From Halomonas heilongjiangensis (GTDB lineage Bacteria > Pseudomonadota > Gammaproteobacteria > Pseudomonadales > Halomonadaceae): a stretch of DNA of 64,000 nucleotides. The position numbers were made by a program, and so were the translations under genes. This document shows, one piece after another, positions 17,293 through 26,464 of this stretch. Every line of letters begins with the position of its first letter. Position 1 is the stretch's first letter. Under the pieces are notes generated by a model that saw only the letters and a list, made by a program, of their open reading frames with translations, did not search any database and was not told the origin of the DNA. Location: NCBI RefSeq assembly GCF_002879645.1, contig NZ_PNRE01000075.1, positions 1 to 64,000 on the forward strand. Direction: 5' to 3'.

Positions 17293-18483
17293 ATGTCCGT
17301 TCGACCCCAGGCCCGTCCCGCGGGCCCCAAGCCGCCGTTCTGGCGCGACCGCGCCAAGCGCGCGCTGATCTTCCAGCTGCTGCTGGTCGCCGCCGTTGCC
17401 GCCTTCCTGCTCTATATCATCGGCAACACCCAGGCCAACCTGTCGGCCCGCGGCATCACCACCGGTTTCGGCTTCCTGAACAACACCGCCGGCTTCGGCA
17501 TCGTCCAGAGCCTGATCGACTACTCCTCACAGAGCACCTACGGCCGGACCTTCGTGGTGGGCCTGCTCAATACCCTGCTGGTCTCGGCACTCGGCGTACT
17601 GGCGGCGACGATCATCGGCTTCACCGTCGGCATCGCCCGGCTCTCGCCCAACTGGCTGATCGCCCGGCTGGCCAACGGCTACATCGAGATCTTCCGTAAC
17701 ATCCCGCTGCTGCTGCAGATCTTCTTCTGGTACTTCGCCGTGCTGCGGGCCATGCCGGCGGCCCGTGACAGCCTCTCGATCGGCGAGGTGATCTTCCTCA
17801 ACGTGCGCGGGCTCTACCTGCCCGAGCCGCTGTTCGAATCGGGCTTCGGGCTGATCCCCCTGGCCTTCGGCGTCGCCGTGGTGGCCAGCATCGCCCTGGT
17901 GATCTGGAACCGGCGTCGTCACGAGGCCACCGGCAAGCGCCTGCCGGCGGGCTGGATCTCGCTGGCGCTGATCCTCGGCCTGCCGATGCTCGTGCTGGTG
18001 GCCACCGGGGTGCCGGTGACCTGGGACGTGCCGGAACTGCGTGGCTTCAACTTCCGCGGCGGCATCACGGTGATACCGGAGTTCCTGGCCCTGTGGCTGG
18101 CGCTCTCCATCTATACGGCGTCGTTCATCGCCGAGATCGTGCGCTCGGGCATCCAGGCGATTCCCCATGGCCAGACCGAGGCGGCCCAGGCGCTCAGCCT
18201 GCCGCGGAACCTGGTGCTGCGCCTGGTGGTCGTGCCCCAGGCCATGCGGGTGATCATTCCGCCGTTGACCAGCCAGTACCTCAACCTGATCAAGAACTCT
18301 TCGCTGGCCACCGCCATCGGCTATCCGGACCTGGTCTCGGTGTTCGCCGGGACCACGCTCAACCAGACGGGGCAGGCGATCGAGGTCATCGCCATGACCA
18401 TGGCGGTGTATCTCACCATCAGCCTGCTGGTGTCGATGTTCATGAACTGGTTCAACGCCCGCGTGGCGCTGGTGGAACGCTAG
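17293..18483 (+). CDS. aapQ: Amino-acid ABC transporter permease (AapQ type)
   Basis: A 396-residue inner-membrane protein with about eight helices. A conserved GFGFLNNTAGFGI segment near residue 58 is typical of AapQ/BztB/YhdX. The EAA loop, the ATPase docking site, is seen as EAAQALSLPRNLVLRLVVVP near residue 298, followed by PQAMRVIIPPLTSQYLNLIK. The family length (about 400) and the insertion between helices 3 and 5 agree. It forms a heterodimer with the product of the next gene, 10 bases downstream. Confidence 0.93.
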   Translation: MSVRPQARPAGPKPPFWRDRAKRALIFQLLLVAAVAAFLLYIIGNTQANLSARGITTGFGFLNNTAGFGIVQSLIDYSSQSTYGRTFVVGLLNTLLVSALGVLAATIIGFTVGIARLSPNWLIARLANGYIEIFRNIPLLLQIFFWYFAVLRAMPAARDSLSIGEVIFLNVRGLYLPEPLFESGFGLIPLAFGVAVVASIALVIWNRRRHEATGKRLPAGWISLALILGLPMLVLVATGVPVTWDVPELRGFNFRGGITVIPEFLALWLALSIYTASFIAEIVRSGIQAIPHGQTEAAQALSLPRNLVLRLVVVPQAMRVIIPPLTSQYLNLIKNSSLATAIGYPDLVSVFAGTTLNQTGQAIEVIAMTMAVYLTISLLVSMFMNWFNARVALVER

Positions 18484-18493
18484 GAGAGGCGCC

Positions 18494-19594
18494 ATGACGA
18501 TTCAACGCGAAATGATTCCGGCACGCCCGGCGCCCGGCAGTACCATCGGCCCCATTGCCTGGCTGCGCGCCAACCTGTTCAGTGGGCCGGTGAATACGGT
18601 GTTCACCCTGCTGGGCCTCTATCTGCTCTACCTGCTGCTGGTACCGACGATCCAGTGGGCCTTCATCGACGCCGACTGGATCGGGACCAGCCGTGCCGAC
18701 TGCTCCCGCGAGGGCGCCTGCTGGGTGTTCATCAATGCGCGGATCGGCCAGTTCATCTACGGCCTCTACCCGGGCAGCGAGATCTGGCGGGTCAACCTGA
18801 CCTTCGCCGTCTTCGCCGCGTTGATCGCCTGGCTGGCCATCCCGCGGCTGCCGTTCAAGCGCTGGGTCGCGGTGCTGACCCTGGTGGCCTTCCCGCTGCT
18901 CGCCTACTTCCTGCTCTATGGCGGCCACTTCGGCCTGCGCGTGGTGGAGACCCACCGCTGGGGCGGGCTGACCCTGACCCTGATCCTGGCGGTGGTGGGC
19001 ATGGTGGGGGCGCTGCCCATCGGCATCCTGCTGGCCCTTGGGCGGCGCTCGCAGATGCCCATCGTCAAGAGCTTCTGCGTGGTGTTCATCGAGTTCTGGC
19101 GCGGCGTGCCGCTGATCACGGTGCTGTTCATGGCCTCGGTGATGCTGCCGCTGTTCATGCCCACCGGGGTCAGCGTCGATCGGCTGATCCGTGCCTTCAT
19201 CGGCATCACCCTGTTCCAGAGCGCCTACATGGCCGAGGTGATCCGCGGTGGCCTGCAGGCGATCCCCAGGGGACAGGAGGAGGCCGCGGCGGCGCTGGGC
19301 ATGACCTACTGGAAGCGCATGGGGCTGATCGTGCTGCCCCAGGCGTTGAAGATGATGATCCCCGGCATCGTCAACACCTTCATCTCGCTGTTCAAGGACA
19401 CCACCCTGGTGATGATCATCGGGCTCTTCGACCTGCTGGGCATCGTCCAGGCGGCGCTGTCGGACTCCCGCTGGTTGGGCTTCGCCCTGGAGGGCTATGT
19501 GTTCGCGGCGTTCATGTTCTGGATCTTCTGTTTCAGCATGTCGCGCTACAGCCAGTATCTCGAGCGGAAACTGCATACCGGCCACAAACGCTGA
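18494..19594 (+). CDS. aapM: Amino-acid ABC transporter permease (AapM type)
   Basis: A 366-residue permease subunit with eight or more helices. The EAA loop [20 protein letters not shown] is near residue 258, followed by [20 protein letters not shown] and [16 protein letters not shown], all typical of AapM/BztC/YhdY. The N-terminal [20 protein letters not shown] signature is present. The gene begins 10 bases after aapQ with a GGAGAGG ribosome site, and 37 bases separate it from the ATPase gene, so the genes form one operon. Confidence 0.93.
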   Translation: MTIQREMIPARPAPGSTIGPIAWLRANLFSGPVNTVFTLLGLYLLYLLLVPTIQWAFIDADWIGTSRADCSREGACWVFINARIGQFIYGLYPGSEIWRVNLTFAVFAALIAWLAIPRLPFKRWVAVLTLVAFPLLAYFLLYGGHFGLRVVETHRWGGLTLTLILAVVGMVGALPIGILLALGRRSQMPIVKSFCVVFIEFWRGVPLITVLFMASVMLPLFMPTGVSVDRLIRAFIGITLFQSAYMAEVIRGGLQAIPRGQEEAAAALGMTYWKRMGLIVLPQALKMMIPGIVNTFISLFKDTTLVMIIGLFDLLGIVQAALSDSRWLGFALEGYVFAAFMFWIFCFSMSRYSQYLERKLHTGHKR

Positions 19595-19631
19595 GCCCCG
19601 GGCCCGATCATCCGACTACAGGACAACCACG

Positions 19632-20405
19632 ATGAGTGAACAGGCTTCAACTCCCAAGGCCGGCAGCGAGACCCCCATGGTCGAGATGCGCGGCGTCAAC
19701 AAGTGGTACGGCGACTTCCATGTGCTGCGCGATATCGACCTGGAGGTCAGGCGCGGCGAGCGGATCGTCATCTGCGGGCCCTCGGGCTCCGGCAAGTCGA
19801 CCCTGATCCGCTGCATCAACCACCTCGAGGAGCACCAGCAGGGCGAGATCGTGGTCGGCGGCGTGCCTCTGACCCAGGACGTCAAGCGCATCGAACAGAT
19901 CCGTCGCAGCGTCGGCATGGTGTTCCAGCATTTCAACCTCTTCCCGCACCTCACGGTGCTGGAGAACTGCTGTATCTCGCCCATGTGGGTGCAGAAGAAG
20001 CCGCGCCGCGAGGCCGAAGCCGAGGCCATGAAGTACCTGGAGCGGGTACAGATCGCCGAACAGGCGAGGAAGTATCCGGGGCAGCTCTCCGGCGGCCAGC
20101 AGCAGCGGGTGGCGATCGCCCGCTCGCTGTGCATGCACCCCGAGGTCATGCTGTTCGACGAGCCCACCTCGGCGCTCGACCCGGAGATGATCAAGGAGGT
20201 GCTCGATGTCATGGTCGAGCTGGCCCGCGAGGGCATGACCATGCTCTGCGTGACCCACGAGATGGGCTTCGCCAAGACCGTGGCCGACCGGGTGATCTTC
20301 ATGGATCAGGGCCAGATCATCGAGGAGAATGCCCCGGAGCCGTTCTTCAACGACCCGCAGTCCGAGCGTACCCGGCTGTTCCTCAGCCAGATCCTCGGCC
20401 ACTGA
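19632..20405 (+). CDS. aapP: Amino-acid ABC transporter ATP-binding protein (AapP type)
   Basis: A 257-residue ATPase with Walker [10 protein letters not shown] near residue 53, Q-loop [10 protein letters not shown], signature [13 protein letters not shown], Walker [15 protein letters not shown]-loop and switch His ([10 protein letters not shown]). It powers the AapQM permease. ATG 19632 is chosen because the upstream in-frame extension overlaps aapM. A terminator-like stem follows 20 bases after the stop, marking the operon end. The closest families handle polar amino acids, matching the operon. Confidence 0.95.
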   Translation: MSEQASTPKAGSETPMVEMRGVNKWYGDFHVLRDIDLEVRRGERIVICGPSGSGKSTLIRCINHLEEHQQGEIVVGGVPLTQDVKRIEQIRRSVGMVFQHFNLFPHLTVLENCCISPMWVQKKPRREAEAEAMKYLERVQIAEQARKYPGQLSGGQQQRVAIARSLCMHPEVMLFDEPTSALDPEMIKEVLDVMVELAREGMTMLCVTHEMGFAKTVADRVIFMDQGQIIEENAPEPFFNDPQSERTRLFLSQILGH

Positions 20406-20424
20406 GGCGGCGGCTGGAAACGAT

Positions 20425-20448
20425 GAACCCCGGCGGCGGCCGGGGTTC
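20425..20448 (+). terminator. Terminator-like stem after the amino-acid transporter operon
   Basis: A perfect 9-bp stem GAACCCCGG/CCGGGGTTC with a 6-base loop, 20 bases after the aapP stop, followed by only a weak T-rich stretch (GTCGTC). It also lies at the end of the convergent gene 20474-20974. Confidence 0.6.
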
Positions 20449-20473
20449 GTCGTCATGGGGGCAGTCAGCGTGG

Positions 20474-20974
20474 CTAGAGTCGAGGCTCCCTGGACGAGGG
20501 GGCTTCGGCGACGCCGCCACCGGCCAGGTCGAGGGTCGGCTCGTTGCTGGCGCCGCGGGGGCGCAGGCGCTCGGCGGGCCGAGTCACCCTGGCGTTGCCG
20601 AGGACGCCGTCCCCGCTCTCGAGCGGGCGTGCCTCGCTGGTCCAGGCGGCCTCCTCGGCGTGAACCGCCGGGCGGCGCTCGAAGGAGCGGGTGACCACGG
20701 CGCCCGGGGCAAAGCCGGGACGCTGGCTCGCGAGGTGGTGGGGCAGCAGCCACAGCTCGGCGAGCAGGCGCAGGCCGATGGCGGCCAGCAGCCAGGTGCC
20801 GACGCCCAGCGCCAGCGTCGGCCAGGCACCGGCCCAGTCGACCGGGGCGAGCCAGGGGGTGCGGGGTGCCAGCCACAGGGCGGCGCCGGCGAGCAGGCCG
20901 AGCTGCAGCAGCAGGTGGCAGCTCAGCAGGGTGGAGCGGGCCAGGGGGCGGCGGGGAAACAGCAACTGTCGCAT
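20474..20974 (-). CDS. Small two-helix membrane protein, unknown
   Basis: A 166-residue protein starting at ATG 20974 with a GGGAGGA site 7 bases upstream; the longer in-frame extension is ignored. Two hydrophobic helices (about residues 14-35 and 45-70, with LALGVGTWLLAAIGLRLLAE) are followed by a soluble Arg/Glu-rich tail (PGFAPGAVVTRSFERRP, then LGNARVTRPAERLRPRG). The tail is low in hydrophobic residues and probably disordered in the cytoplasm. The N-terminus RQLLFPRRPLARS resembles small envelope proteins of Pseudomonas and Halomonas, but I do not recognise a named family. It is convergent with the aap operon. Confidence 0.55.
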   Translation of the reverse strand: MRQLLFPRRPLARSTLLSCHLLLQLGLLAGAALWLAPRTPWLAPVDWAGAWPTLALGVGTWLLAAIGLRLLAELWLLPHHLASQRPGFAPGAVVTRSFERRPAVHAEEAAWTSEARPLESGDGVLGNARVTRPAERLRPRGASNEPTLDLAGGGVAEAPSSREPRL

Positions 20975-21198
20975 CGGGGGTCCTCCCGGAGGATGCACAT
21001 CGTGATGATGAGTCGGGCCGGTATCCATACCGACTAGGCGAAATGCTACCCCAGTTCCCGGAACGCTGCAGTCACCACTTGCAACGACCGCTGCCGGGTT
21101 GACCAGTCGGGGCGGGCTTGCCAATGTTGAACGAGGGGCACAGCGTGGTGTCCGTAGAGCTTGGCTTCGCCTATTCAAACCAGCCTCAAGGAGTTGCT

Positions 21199-21627
21199 AT
21201 GACAACCTATATCGTGGTGGCCGATGCAGCGCGGGCGCGGATCTTCACCCGCGATGCGCTCAAGCTGGTAGAGCATGACAGCCTGTTACACGCTGCGGGG
21301 CGGTTGCACGAGGGCGATCTGGTGACCGACCGCGGCGCGGACGTCCATGAGTCGATGTCGACGACGTCGCGCTCCTCCGGTGAGGAGAACTCCGCCTCAC
21401 AGCATGAGGCGATCGTCTTTGCCAAGGAGGTGGCCGAGCGTCTCTACCGGGCCAGGGTCGACAATACCATGGAGAAGTTGATCATGGTGGCCCCACCGCG
21501 TTTCCTGGGACTGTTGCGCGACAAGCTCGATGGCCCAACCACCAAGCTGATCATCCATACCCTGTCCAAGGACCTCTCCAAGGCCAGCCTCGGCGATATC
21601 CAGGAGGCCGTCAGCGACCTGCGTTGA
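21199..21627 (+). CDS. Host attachment protein family (Rv2629/eRF1-like fold), small
   Basis: A 142-residue protein with AAGGAG 5 bases before the ATG. The N-terminus TTYIVVADAARARIFTRD, the central acidic segment with HESMSTTSRSSGEENSASQH, and FAKEVAERLYRARVDNTMEK plus LVIVAPPRFLGLLR-like LIMVAPPRFLGLLRDKL match the family annotated as protein required for attachment to host cells. Its role is poorly defined; in several proteobacteria it is stress-associated. It appears to be monocistronic, upstream of the convergent LysR gene (27-base gap). Family call is firm, function is not. Confidence 0.82.
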   Translation: MTTYIVVADAARARIFTRDALKLVEHDSLLHAAGRLHEGDLVTDRGADVHESMSTTSRSSGEENSASQHEAIVFAKEVAERLYRARVDNTMEKLIMVAPPRFLGLLRDKLDGPTTKLIIHTLSKDLSKASLGDIQEAVSDLR

Positions 21628-21654
21628 GGCACGGGCTGTGGATCGATGCCTCGA

Positions 21655-22581
21655 TCACGGCACCTGGGGCAGGTCGATCTCGTCGCTGCGCCGGATGCCC
21701 TCGGTCATCTGCCGGCACAGCCGCAGGAACTCGCGCATGCCGGTGGCCAGGTACTTGTGACGGTGCCAGATGAAACTGAACTGGCGGCTCAGGTCGAGTT
21801 CCGGGGTGGGGATCGCCACCAGGCTGCCGCGCCGAAAGGCATCGCGCAGCGCCAGCTTCGATACGCAGCCGATGCCGAGCCCCGACTCCACCGCCCGCTT
21901 GATGCCCTCGGTATGCTCCAGTTCGAGCAGGATGTTGAAGCGTCCGCGCCGGTGGCGGGCGGCCTGCTCCAGGGTCAGGCGAGTGCCCGAGCCCTGTTCG
22001 CGCATGATCCAGGCCTCGCGCAGCAACCGGTCCAGTTCCACCCCGCCGGCCCCGGCCAAGGGGTGGCGGGGCGAACAGAACACCGCCAGCTCGTCCTCCA
22101 CCCAGGGCTGGGTGATCACGTCGTCGTCCTCGCACTGTCCCTCGATCAGCCCCAGGTCGAGCTCATGATGACGCACGCTGTCGATGATGGCGCGGGTGTT
22201 GCGCACCGAGAGGCGCACCCGGCTCCCCGGGTGACGCTGCATGAAGTCGCTGATCAGCAGGGTCGCCAGGTAGTTGCCGATGGTCAGGGTGGCCCCCACA
22301 TCCAGCGAGCCCACCCCCTGCTGGCCGCGCAGCAGTTCCTCGACCTCCTCGGCCCGATCGAGCAGGGCCACCGCCTTGGGCAGCAGCTGGAAGCCCAGGG
22401 CATTGAGCTTCAGCCGCTTGCCGATGCGATCCAGCAACTGGCAGTCGAACTGTCGCTCCAGCTCGGCCAGGGCGGTGCTTGCCGCCGACTGGGACAGGGC
22501 CAGGGCACGCGCGGCGTGGGATACGCTCTCGTGCTGGGCGACGGCGACGAAGACTTCCAGCTGACGCAGGGTGTAGCGCAT
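21655..22581 (-). CDS. finR: LysR-type regulator, FinR-like, divergent from ferredoxin-NADP reductase
   Basis: A 308-residue LysR protein. The winged helix-turn-helix spans residues 1-60 (RYTLRQLEVFVAVAQHESVS, SQSAASTALAELERQF), followed by the effector domain (about 90-300). Its gene is divergent from fpr, with 145 bases between the starts. In Pseudomonas the regulator in this position, FinR, activates fpr under oxidative stress and iron limitation; the same arrangement supports the same role here. The name is by synteny and general similarity, so it is tentative. Its own promoter overlaps the palindromes between the two genes, so autoregulation is likely. Confidence 0.8.
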   Translation of the reverse strand: MRYTLRQLEVFVAVAQHESVSHAARALALSQSAASTALAELERQFDCQLLDRIGKRLKLNALGFQLLPKAVALLDRAEEVEELLRGQQGVGSLDVGATLTIGNYLATLLISDFMQRHPGSRVRLSVRNTRAIIDSVRHHELDLGLIEGQCEDDDVITQPWVEDELAVFCSPRHPLAGAGGVELDRLLREAWIMREQGSGTRLTLEQAARHRRGRFNILLELEHTEGIKRAVESGLGIGCVSKLALRDAFRRGSLVAIPTPELDLSRQFSFIWHRHKYLATGMREFLRLCRQMTEGIRRSDEIDLPQVP

Positions 22582-22611
22582 GACGGGGCTCCCGAGACTC
22601 TATATCTGTAG

Positions 22612-22632
22612 TATAGATAAGGGTTATCCATA
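22612..22632. promoter_or_regulatory. Palindromic operator candidate between finR and fpr
   Basis: TATAGATAA, GGG, TTATCCATA: two 9-base arms that pair except at one position. A second, overlapping palindrome ATCT-N7-AGAT lies at 22604-22618. AT-rich dyads in the 145-base divergent spacer are typical of LysR (T-N11-A) operators. Confidence 0.5.
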
Positions 22633-22726
22633 CAATCCATTTAACAGATATCAGGCGATCTCTTAGAATTGCCGACATAGATTGCACGACGCACTTATGC
22701 GTCTATGGAATATCAAAGGAGTCGGC

Positions 22727-23503
22727 ATGAGCAAATTCGCCCTTGAAGAGGTGCTCAGTGTTCACCACTGGAACGACACCCTGTTCAGCTTCCGTACCAC
22801 CCGCGAGCGCAGCCTGCGCTTCAAGAACGGCCAGTTCGTGATGATCGGCCTCGAGGTGAACGGCAAGCCGCTGATGCGCGCCTACTCCATCGCCAGCCCC
22901 AACTACGAGGACCATCTGGAGTTCTTCAGCATCAAGGTGCCGGATGGCCCCCTGACCTCGCGGCTCCAGCATCTCAAGGTGGGTGACCAGATCATGGTCA
23001 GCCGCAAGCCCACCGGCACCCTGGTCACCGATGACCTGCTGCCGGGGCGCAATCTCTACATGCTCTCCACCGGTACCGGTCTGGCCCCCTTCATGAGCCT
23101 GATCCAGGATCCCGAGGTCTACGAGCGCTTCGAGAAGGTGGTGCTGGTGCACGGCGTGCGCAGCGTCAGCGAACTCGCCTATGCCGACTTCATCCAGAAG
23201 GCGTTGCCCGCCCACGAGTACCTGGGAGAGGAGATCGCCGAGAAGCTGGTCTACTACCCCACGGTGACCCGCGAGGAGTTCCATACCATGGGGCGCCTCA
23301 CCGACCATATCCGCAGCGGCAAGCTCGCCGAGGATACCGGCCTGCCGGTACTGGATCCGCGCCAGGACCGCGCCATGATCTGTGGCAGCCCGGCGATGCT
23401 CGACGAGACCAGCGGCCTGCTCGACGAACTGGGCTTCAACATCTCGCCGCGCATGGGCGAGCCCGGCGACTACGTGATCGAGCGCGCCTTCGTCGAGAAG
23501 TAA
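22727..23503 (+). CDS. fpr: Ferredoxin--NADP(+) reductase
   Basis: A 258-residue FAD enzyme moving electrons between NADPH and ferredoxin or flavodoxin. The FAD-binding motif MRAYSIASPNYEDHLEFFSI, the KVPDGPLTS segment, NADP-binding GTGLAPFMSLIQDP and the C-terminal CGSPAMLDETSGLL are present; the end PGDYVIERAFVEK is the bacterial subclass I type (Azotobacter/Pseudomonas). AAAGGAG stands 7 bases before ATG 22727. A strong stem follows the stop. It supplies reducing power for Fe-S assembly and oxidative-stress repair; regulation by the divergent LysR protein is likely. Confidence 0.95.
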   Translation: MSKFALEEVLSVHHWNDTLFSFRTTRERSLRFKNGQFVMIGLEVNGKPLMRAYSIASPNYEDHLEFFSIKVPDGPLTSRLQHLKVGDQIMVSRKPTGTLVTDDLLPGRNLYMLSTGTGLAPFMSLIQDPEVYERFEKVVLVHGVRSVSELAYADFIQKALPAHEYLGEEIAEKLVYYPTVTREEFHTMGRLTDHIRSGKLAEDTGLPVLDPRQDRAMICGSPAMLDETSGLLDELGFNISPRMGEPGDYVIERAFVEK

Positions 23504-23534
23504 GCTTCCCCGGCTTCGCCGGGAGCTTGAAGAA

Positions 23535-23572
23535 AACCGCCTCCGTGGTCTTGCCACGGAGGCGGTTCTATT
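23535..23572 (+). terminator. Rho-independent terminator between convergent fpr and PII genes
   Basis: A 14-base arm AACCGCCTCCGTGG pairs perfectly with CCACGGAGGCGGTT across a 5-base loop, with A-rich sequence before and T-rich sequence after, so it can serve both strands. A smaller stem with a TTCG loop lies at 23503-23529. Confidence 0.88.
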
Positions 23573-23589
23573 TAGGCGCCTTCCAGCTG

Positions 23590-24039
<450 letters not shown>

Positions 24040-24063
24040 TCAAGTGCGTGAAGACGCGTGCGG

Positions 24064-25392
24064 TTATGGGGTATGCGGCTGGGAGCGGGCCTGTGCCACA
24101 TGACCGCTGGAGCCGCGACCGAACCCCCCTCCGTTGACGTTGGCCACGCGGAACTCGGGATACGCCTCCAGGCCGCATTCGGCCAGGTCGACCCCTTCGT
24201 ACTCTTCCTCTTCGCTGACCCGGATGCCCATGATGGCCTTGAGGATCAGCCACACGACCAGGCTGGCCGCGAATACCCAGATGAAGATGCCGAGGATGCC
24301 GATGATCTGGGCGCCGAAGCTGGCGTCACCGTTGGAGAGGGGCACCACCAGCACGCCCCAGATACCCACCACCCCGTGCACGGAGATGGCACCGACCGGG
24401 TCGTCGAGCTTCAGCTTGTCGAGGCTGACGATGGAGACCACCACGATGGCGCCACCCACGGCACCGATCAGCATGGCACCGAAGGCCGAGGGCGCCAGCG
24501 GCTCGGCGGTGATGGCCACCAGGCCGGCCAGGGCGCCGTTCAGGGCCATGGTCAGGTCGGCCTTGCGGAACCACAGCTTGGCCAGTATCAGGGCGGCGAT
24601 GACGCCGCCGGCGGCCGCGGCATTGGTATTGACGAACACCTGGGCGACGTTGTTGGCGGAGAGCGCGTCGGACATCTTCAACTCGGAGCCGCCGTTGAAG
24701 CCGAACCAGCCCATCCACAGGATGAAGGTCCCCAGGGTGGCCAGGGGCAGGTTGGCCCCGGGGATGGCGTAGATGGTGCCGTCCTTGCCGTACTTGCCCT
24801 TGCGGGGGCCGAGGATCAGCACGCCGGCCAGGGCCGCGGCGGCACCCGCCATGTGCACGATGCCTGAGCCGGCATAGTCGGAGTAGCCGACCGCGTCGAG
24901 CCAGCCACCGCCCCAGGTCCAGTAACCGGAGATCGGGTAGATGACCGCGGTCATCACCACGGCGAAGGCGAGGAAGGCCCACAGCTTCATCCGTTCGGCC
25001 ACGGCACCGGAGACGATGGACATGGCGGTGGCCACGAACACCACCTGGAAGAAGAAGTCGGAGCGCATGGAGTAGTAGGGGGCATCCTCGTCGCCGGAGA
25101 GCACCGCATCGACGCTGTTCTCACCGCCGATCAGGAAGCCCAGGCTCGGCAGGAAGCCGCCCTCACTGCTGGAGTACATGATGTAGTAGCCCACCACCAG
25201 GTACATGGTGCAGGCGATGGCGAACAGGGCGATGTTCTTGGTGAGGATCTCGGCGGTGTTCTTGGAGCGCACCAGGCCGGCCTCGAGCATCGAGAAGCCC
25301 GCGGCCATCCACATCACCAGCACGCCGCAGATCAGGAAGTAGAAGGTGTCGACCGCGTACATCAGCTCGGTCAGGTCGGTCAGCTCTGTCAT
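24064..25392 (-). CDS. amtB: Ammonium transporter
   Basis: A 442-residue Amt/Rh channel with eleven predicted helices. The family features FYFLICGVLVMWMAAGFSML at the N-terminus, FFFQVVFVATAMSIVSGAVA, GSGIVHMAGAAAALAGVLIL (first pore His) and NTNAAAAGGVIAALILAKLW are present. It conducts ammonium across the inner membrane and is blocked by the unmodified PII trimer. Translation starts 33 bases after the upstream PII stop, forming a PII-amtB operon. The C-terminal tail after residue about 410 (EEEYEGVDLAECGLEAYPEF) is the PII-binding region. Expression is expected under nitrogen limitation through the sigma-54 promoter upstream. Confidence 0.96.
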   Translation of the reverse strand: MTELTDLTELMYAVDTFYFLICGVLVMWMAAGFSMLEAGLVRSKNTAEILTKNIALFAIACTMYLVVGYYIMYSSSEGGFLPSLGFLIGGENSVDAVLSGDEDAPYYSMRSDFFFQVVFVATAMSIVSGAVAERMKLWAFLAFAVVMTAVIYPISGYWTWGGGWLDAVGYSDYAGSGIVHMAGAAAALAGVLILGPRKGKYGKDGTIYAIPGANLPLATLGTFILWMGWFGFNGGSELKMSDALSANNVAQVFVNTNAAAAGGVIAALILAKLWFRKADLTMALNGALAGLVAITAEPLAPSAFGAMLIGAVGGAIVVVSIVSLDKLKLDDPVGAISVHGVVGIWGVLVVPLSNGDASFGAQIIGILGIFIWVFAASLVVWLILKAIMGIRVSEEEEYEGVDLAECGLEAYPEFRVANVNGGGFGRGSSGHVAQARSQPHTP

Positions 25393-25425
25393 GGGATGTC
25401 TCCGTGCAGGGAATCATGAGCGTCA

Positions 25426-25776
<351 letters not shown>

Positions 25777-25828
25777 CTACTGGGTTGGCAGCGGCTTGCC
25801 AGCCGCCGATGCATGACTGCCCTATCTC

Positions 25829-25844
25829 TGCGCAAACCGTGCCA
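25829..25844 (-). promoter_or_regulatory. Sigma-54 (-24/-12) promoter for the PII-amtB operon
   Basis: The minus strand reads TGGCACGGTTTGCGCA: GG of the -24 element and GC of the -12 element have the required 12-base offset. The predicted start of transcription is about 54 bases before the PII ATG. A half-site TTGGTGCA resembling an NtrC box lies upstream at 25888-25895, and a bend-prone TATCAAGATGATG sits between them, similar to an IHF site. Confidence 0.7.
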
Positions 25845-26054
25845 GTAATGGGTAATCTTTTTATTATCAAGATGATGAATGGAAAATTTGGTGCAAAAGG
25901 AGGGGGGGGCATACGTGCTGGACCAGTGGCTGCACTGTTGTGGTGCTACTTCTCGACGTGAGTGCGCCATAACGGGGCGTGGCGGCGAATGCACGGGCAT
26001 GGCGGCTTGCGTATCCTGTAGGCAGCCACCCCAAGATGACGCAGGAGAAACCCC

Positions 26055-26399
26055 ATGGTGAGCCATGACCGGATCAGTCGCCTCGCCCAGCAGATCGGCG
26101 ACCGGCTGCAGGGGGCCTCGCAGGCTCCGGAAGAGGTACAGAAGGGTATCCAGCAGGTGGTGCGGGGCGCCTTCGATCGCCTCGAGCTGGTGTCGCGTGA
26201 GGATTTCGACATCCTGATGGATGTGCTGCAACGCACCCGGGCCCGGGTCGAGGCGCTGGAGACACAGGTCGCGGCCCTGGAGGAGGCGCTGGACGCCCGT
26301 CGGGCCAGCGGGCCTGGCGGAGGGGTCAACGAGCCCGATGCCGTCGATGAGGCGGTGGTTCCCGATGAGAGTGCCGGCGAAAGCCAGGCCGAGCGCTGA
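26055..26399 (+). CDS. ubiK: UbiK family accessory factor (YqiC, ubiquinone synthesis)
   Basis: A 114-residue protein: HDRISRLAQQIGDRLQGASQ at the start, SREDFDILMDVLQRTRARVE in the middle and a C-terminal coiled coil (about 60-85) with a disordered acidic tail. It matches the BMFP/YqiC family, a trimeric coiled-coil protein binding UbiJ and helping the Ubi complex handle hydrophobic intermediates. The tail is longer than in E. coli YqiC (about 99). It is encoded 65 bases ahead of comM, a common neighbourhood in gammaproteobacteria. Confidence 0.88.
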   Translation: MVSHDRISRLAQQIGDRLQGASQAPEEVQKGIQQVVRGAFDRLELVSREDFDILMDVLQRTRARVEALETQVAALEEALDARRASGPGGGVNEPDAVDEAVVPDESAGESQAER

Positions 26400-26464
26400 G
26401 GCCAGCGGGCGAGGACGCCTTCGCTGGGCTAGCCTGAGGTCAGACGACACGCGAGGGACCGCGC

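Noticed and set aside
25879..26061. A 60-codon frame upstream of ubiK
   Set aside because: It overlaps the ubiK start, has no clear ribosome site and starts within the control region of the PII operon.
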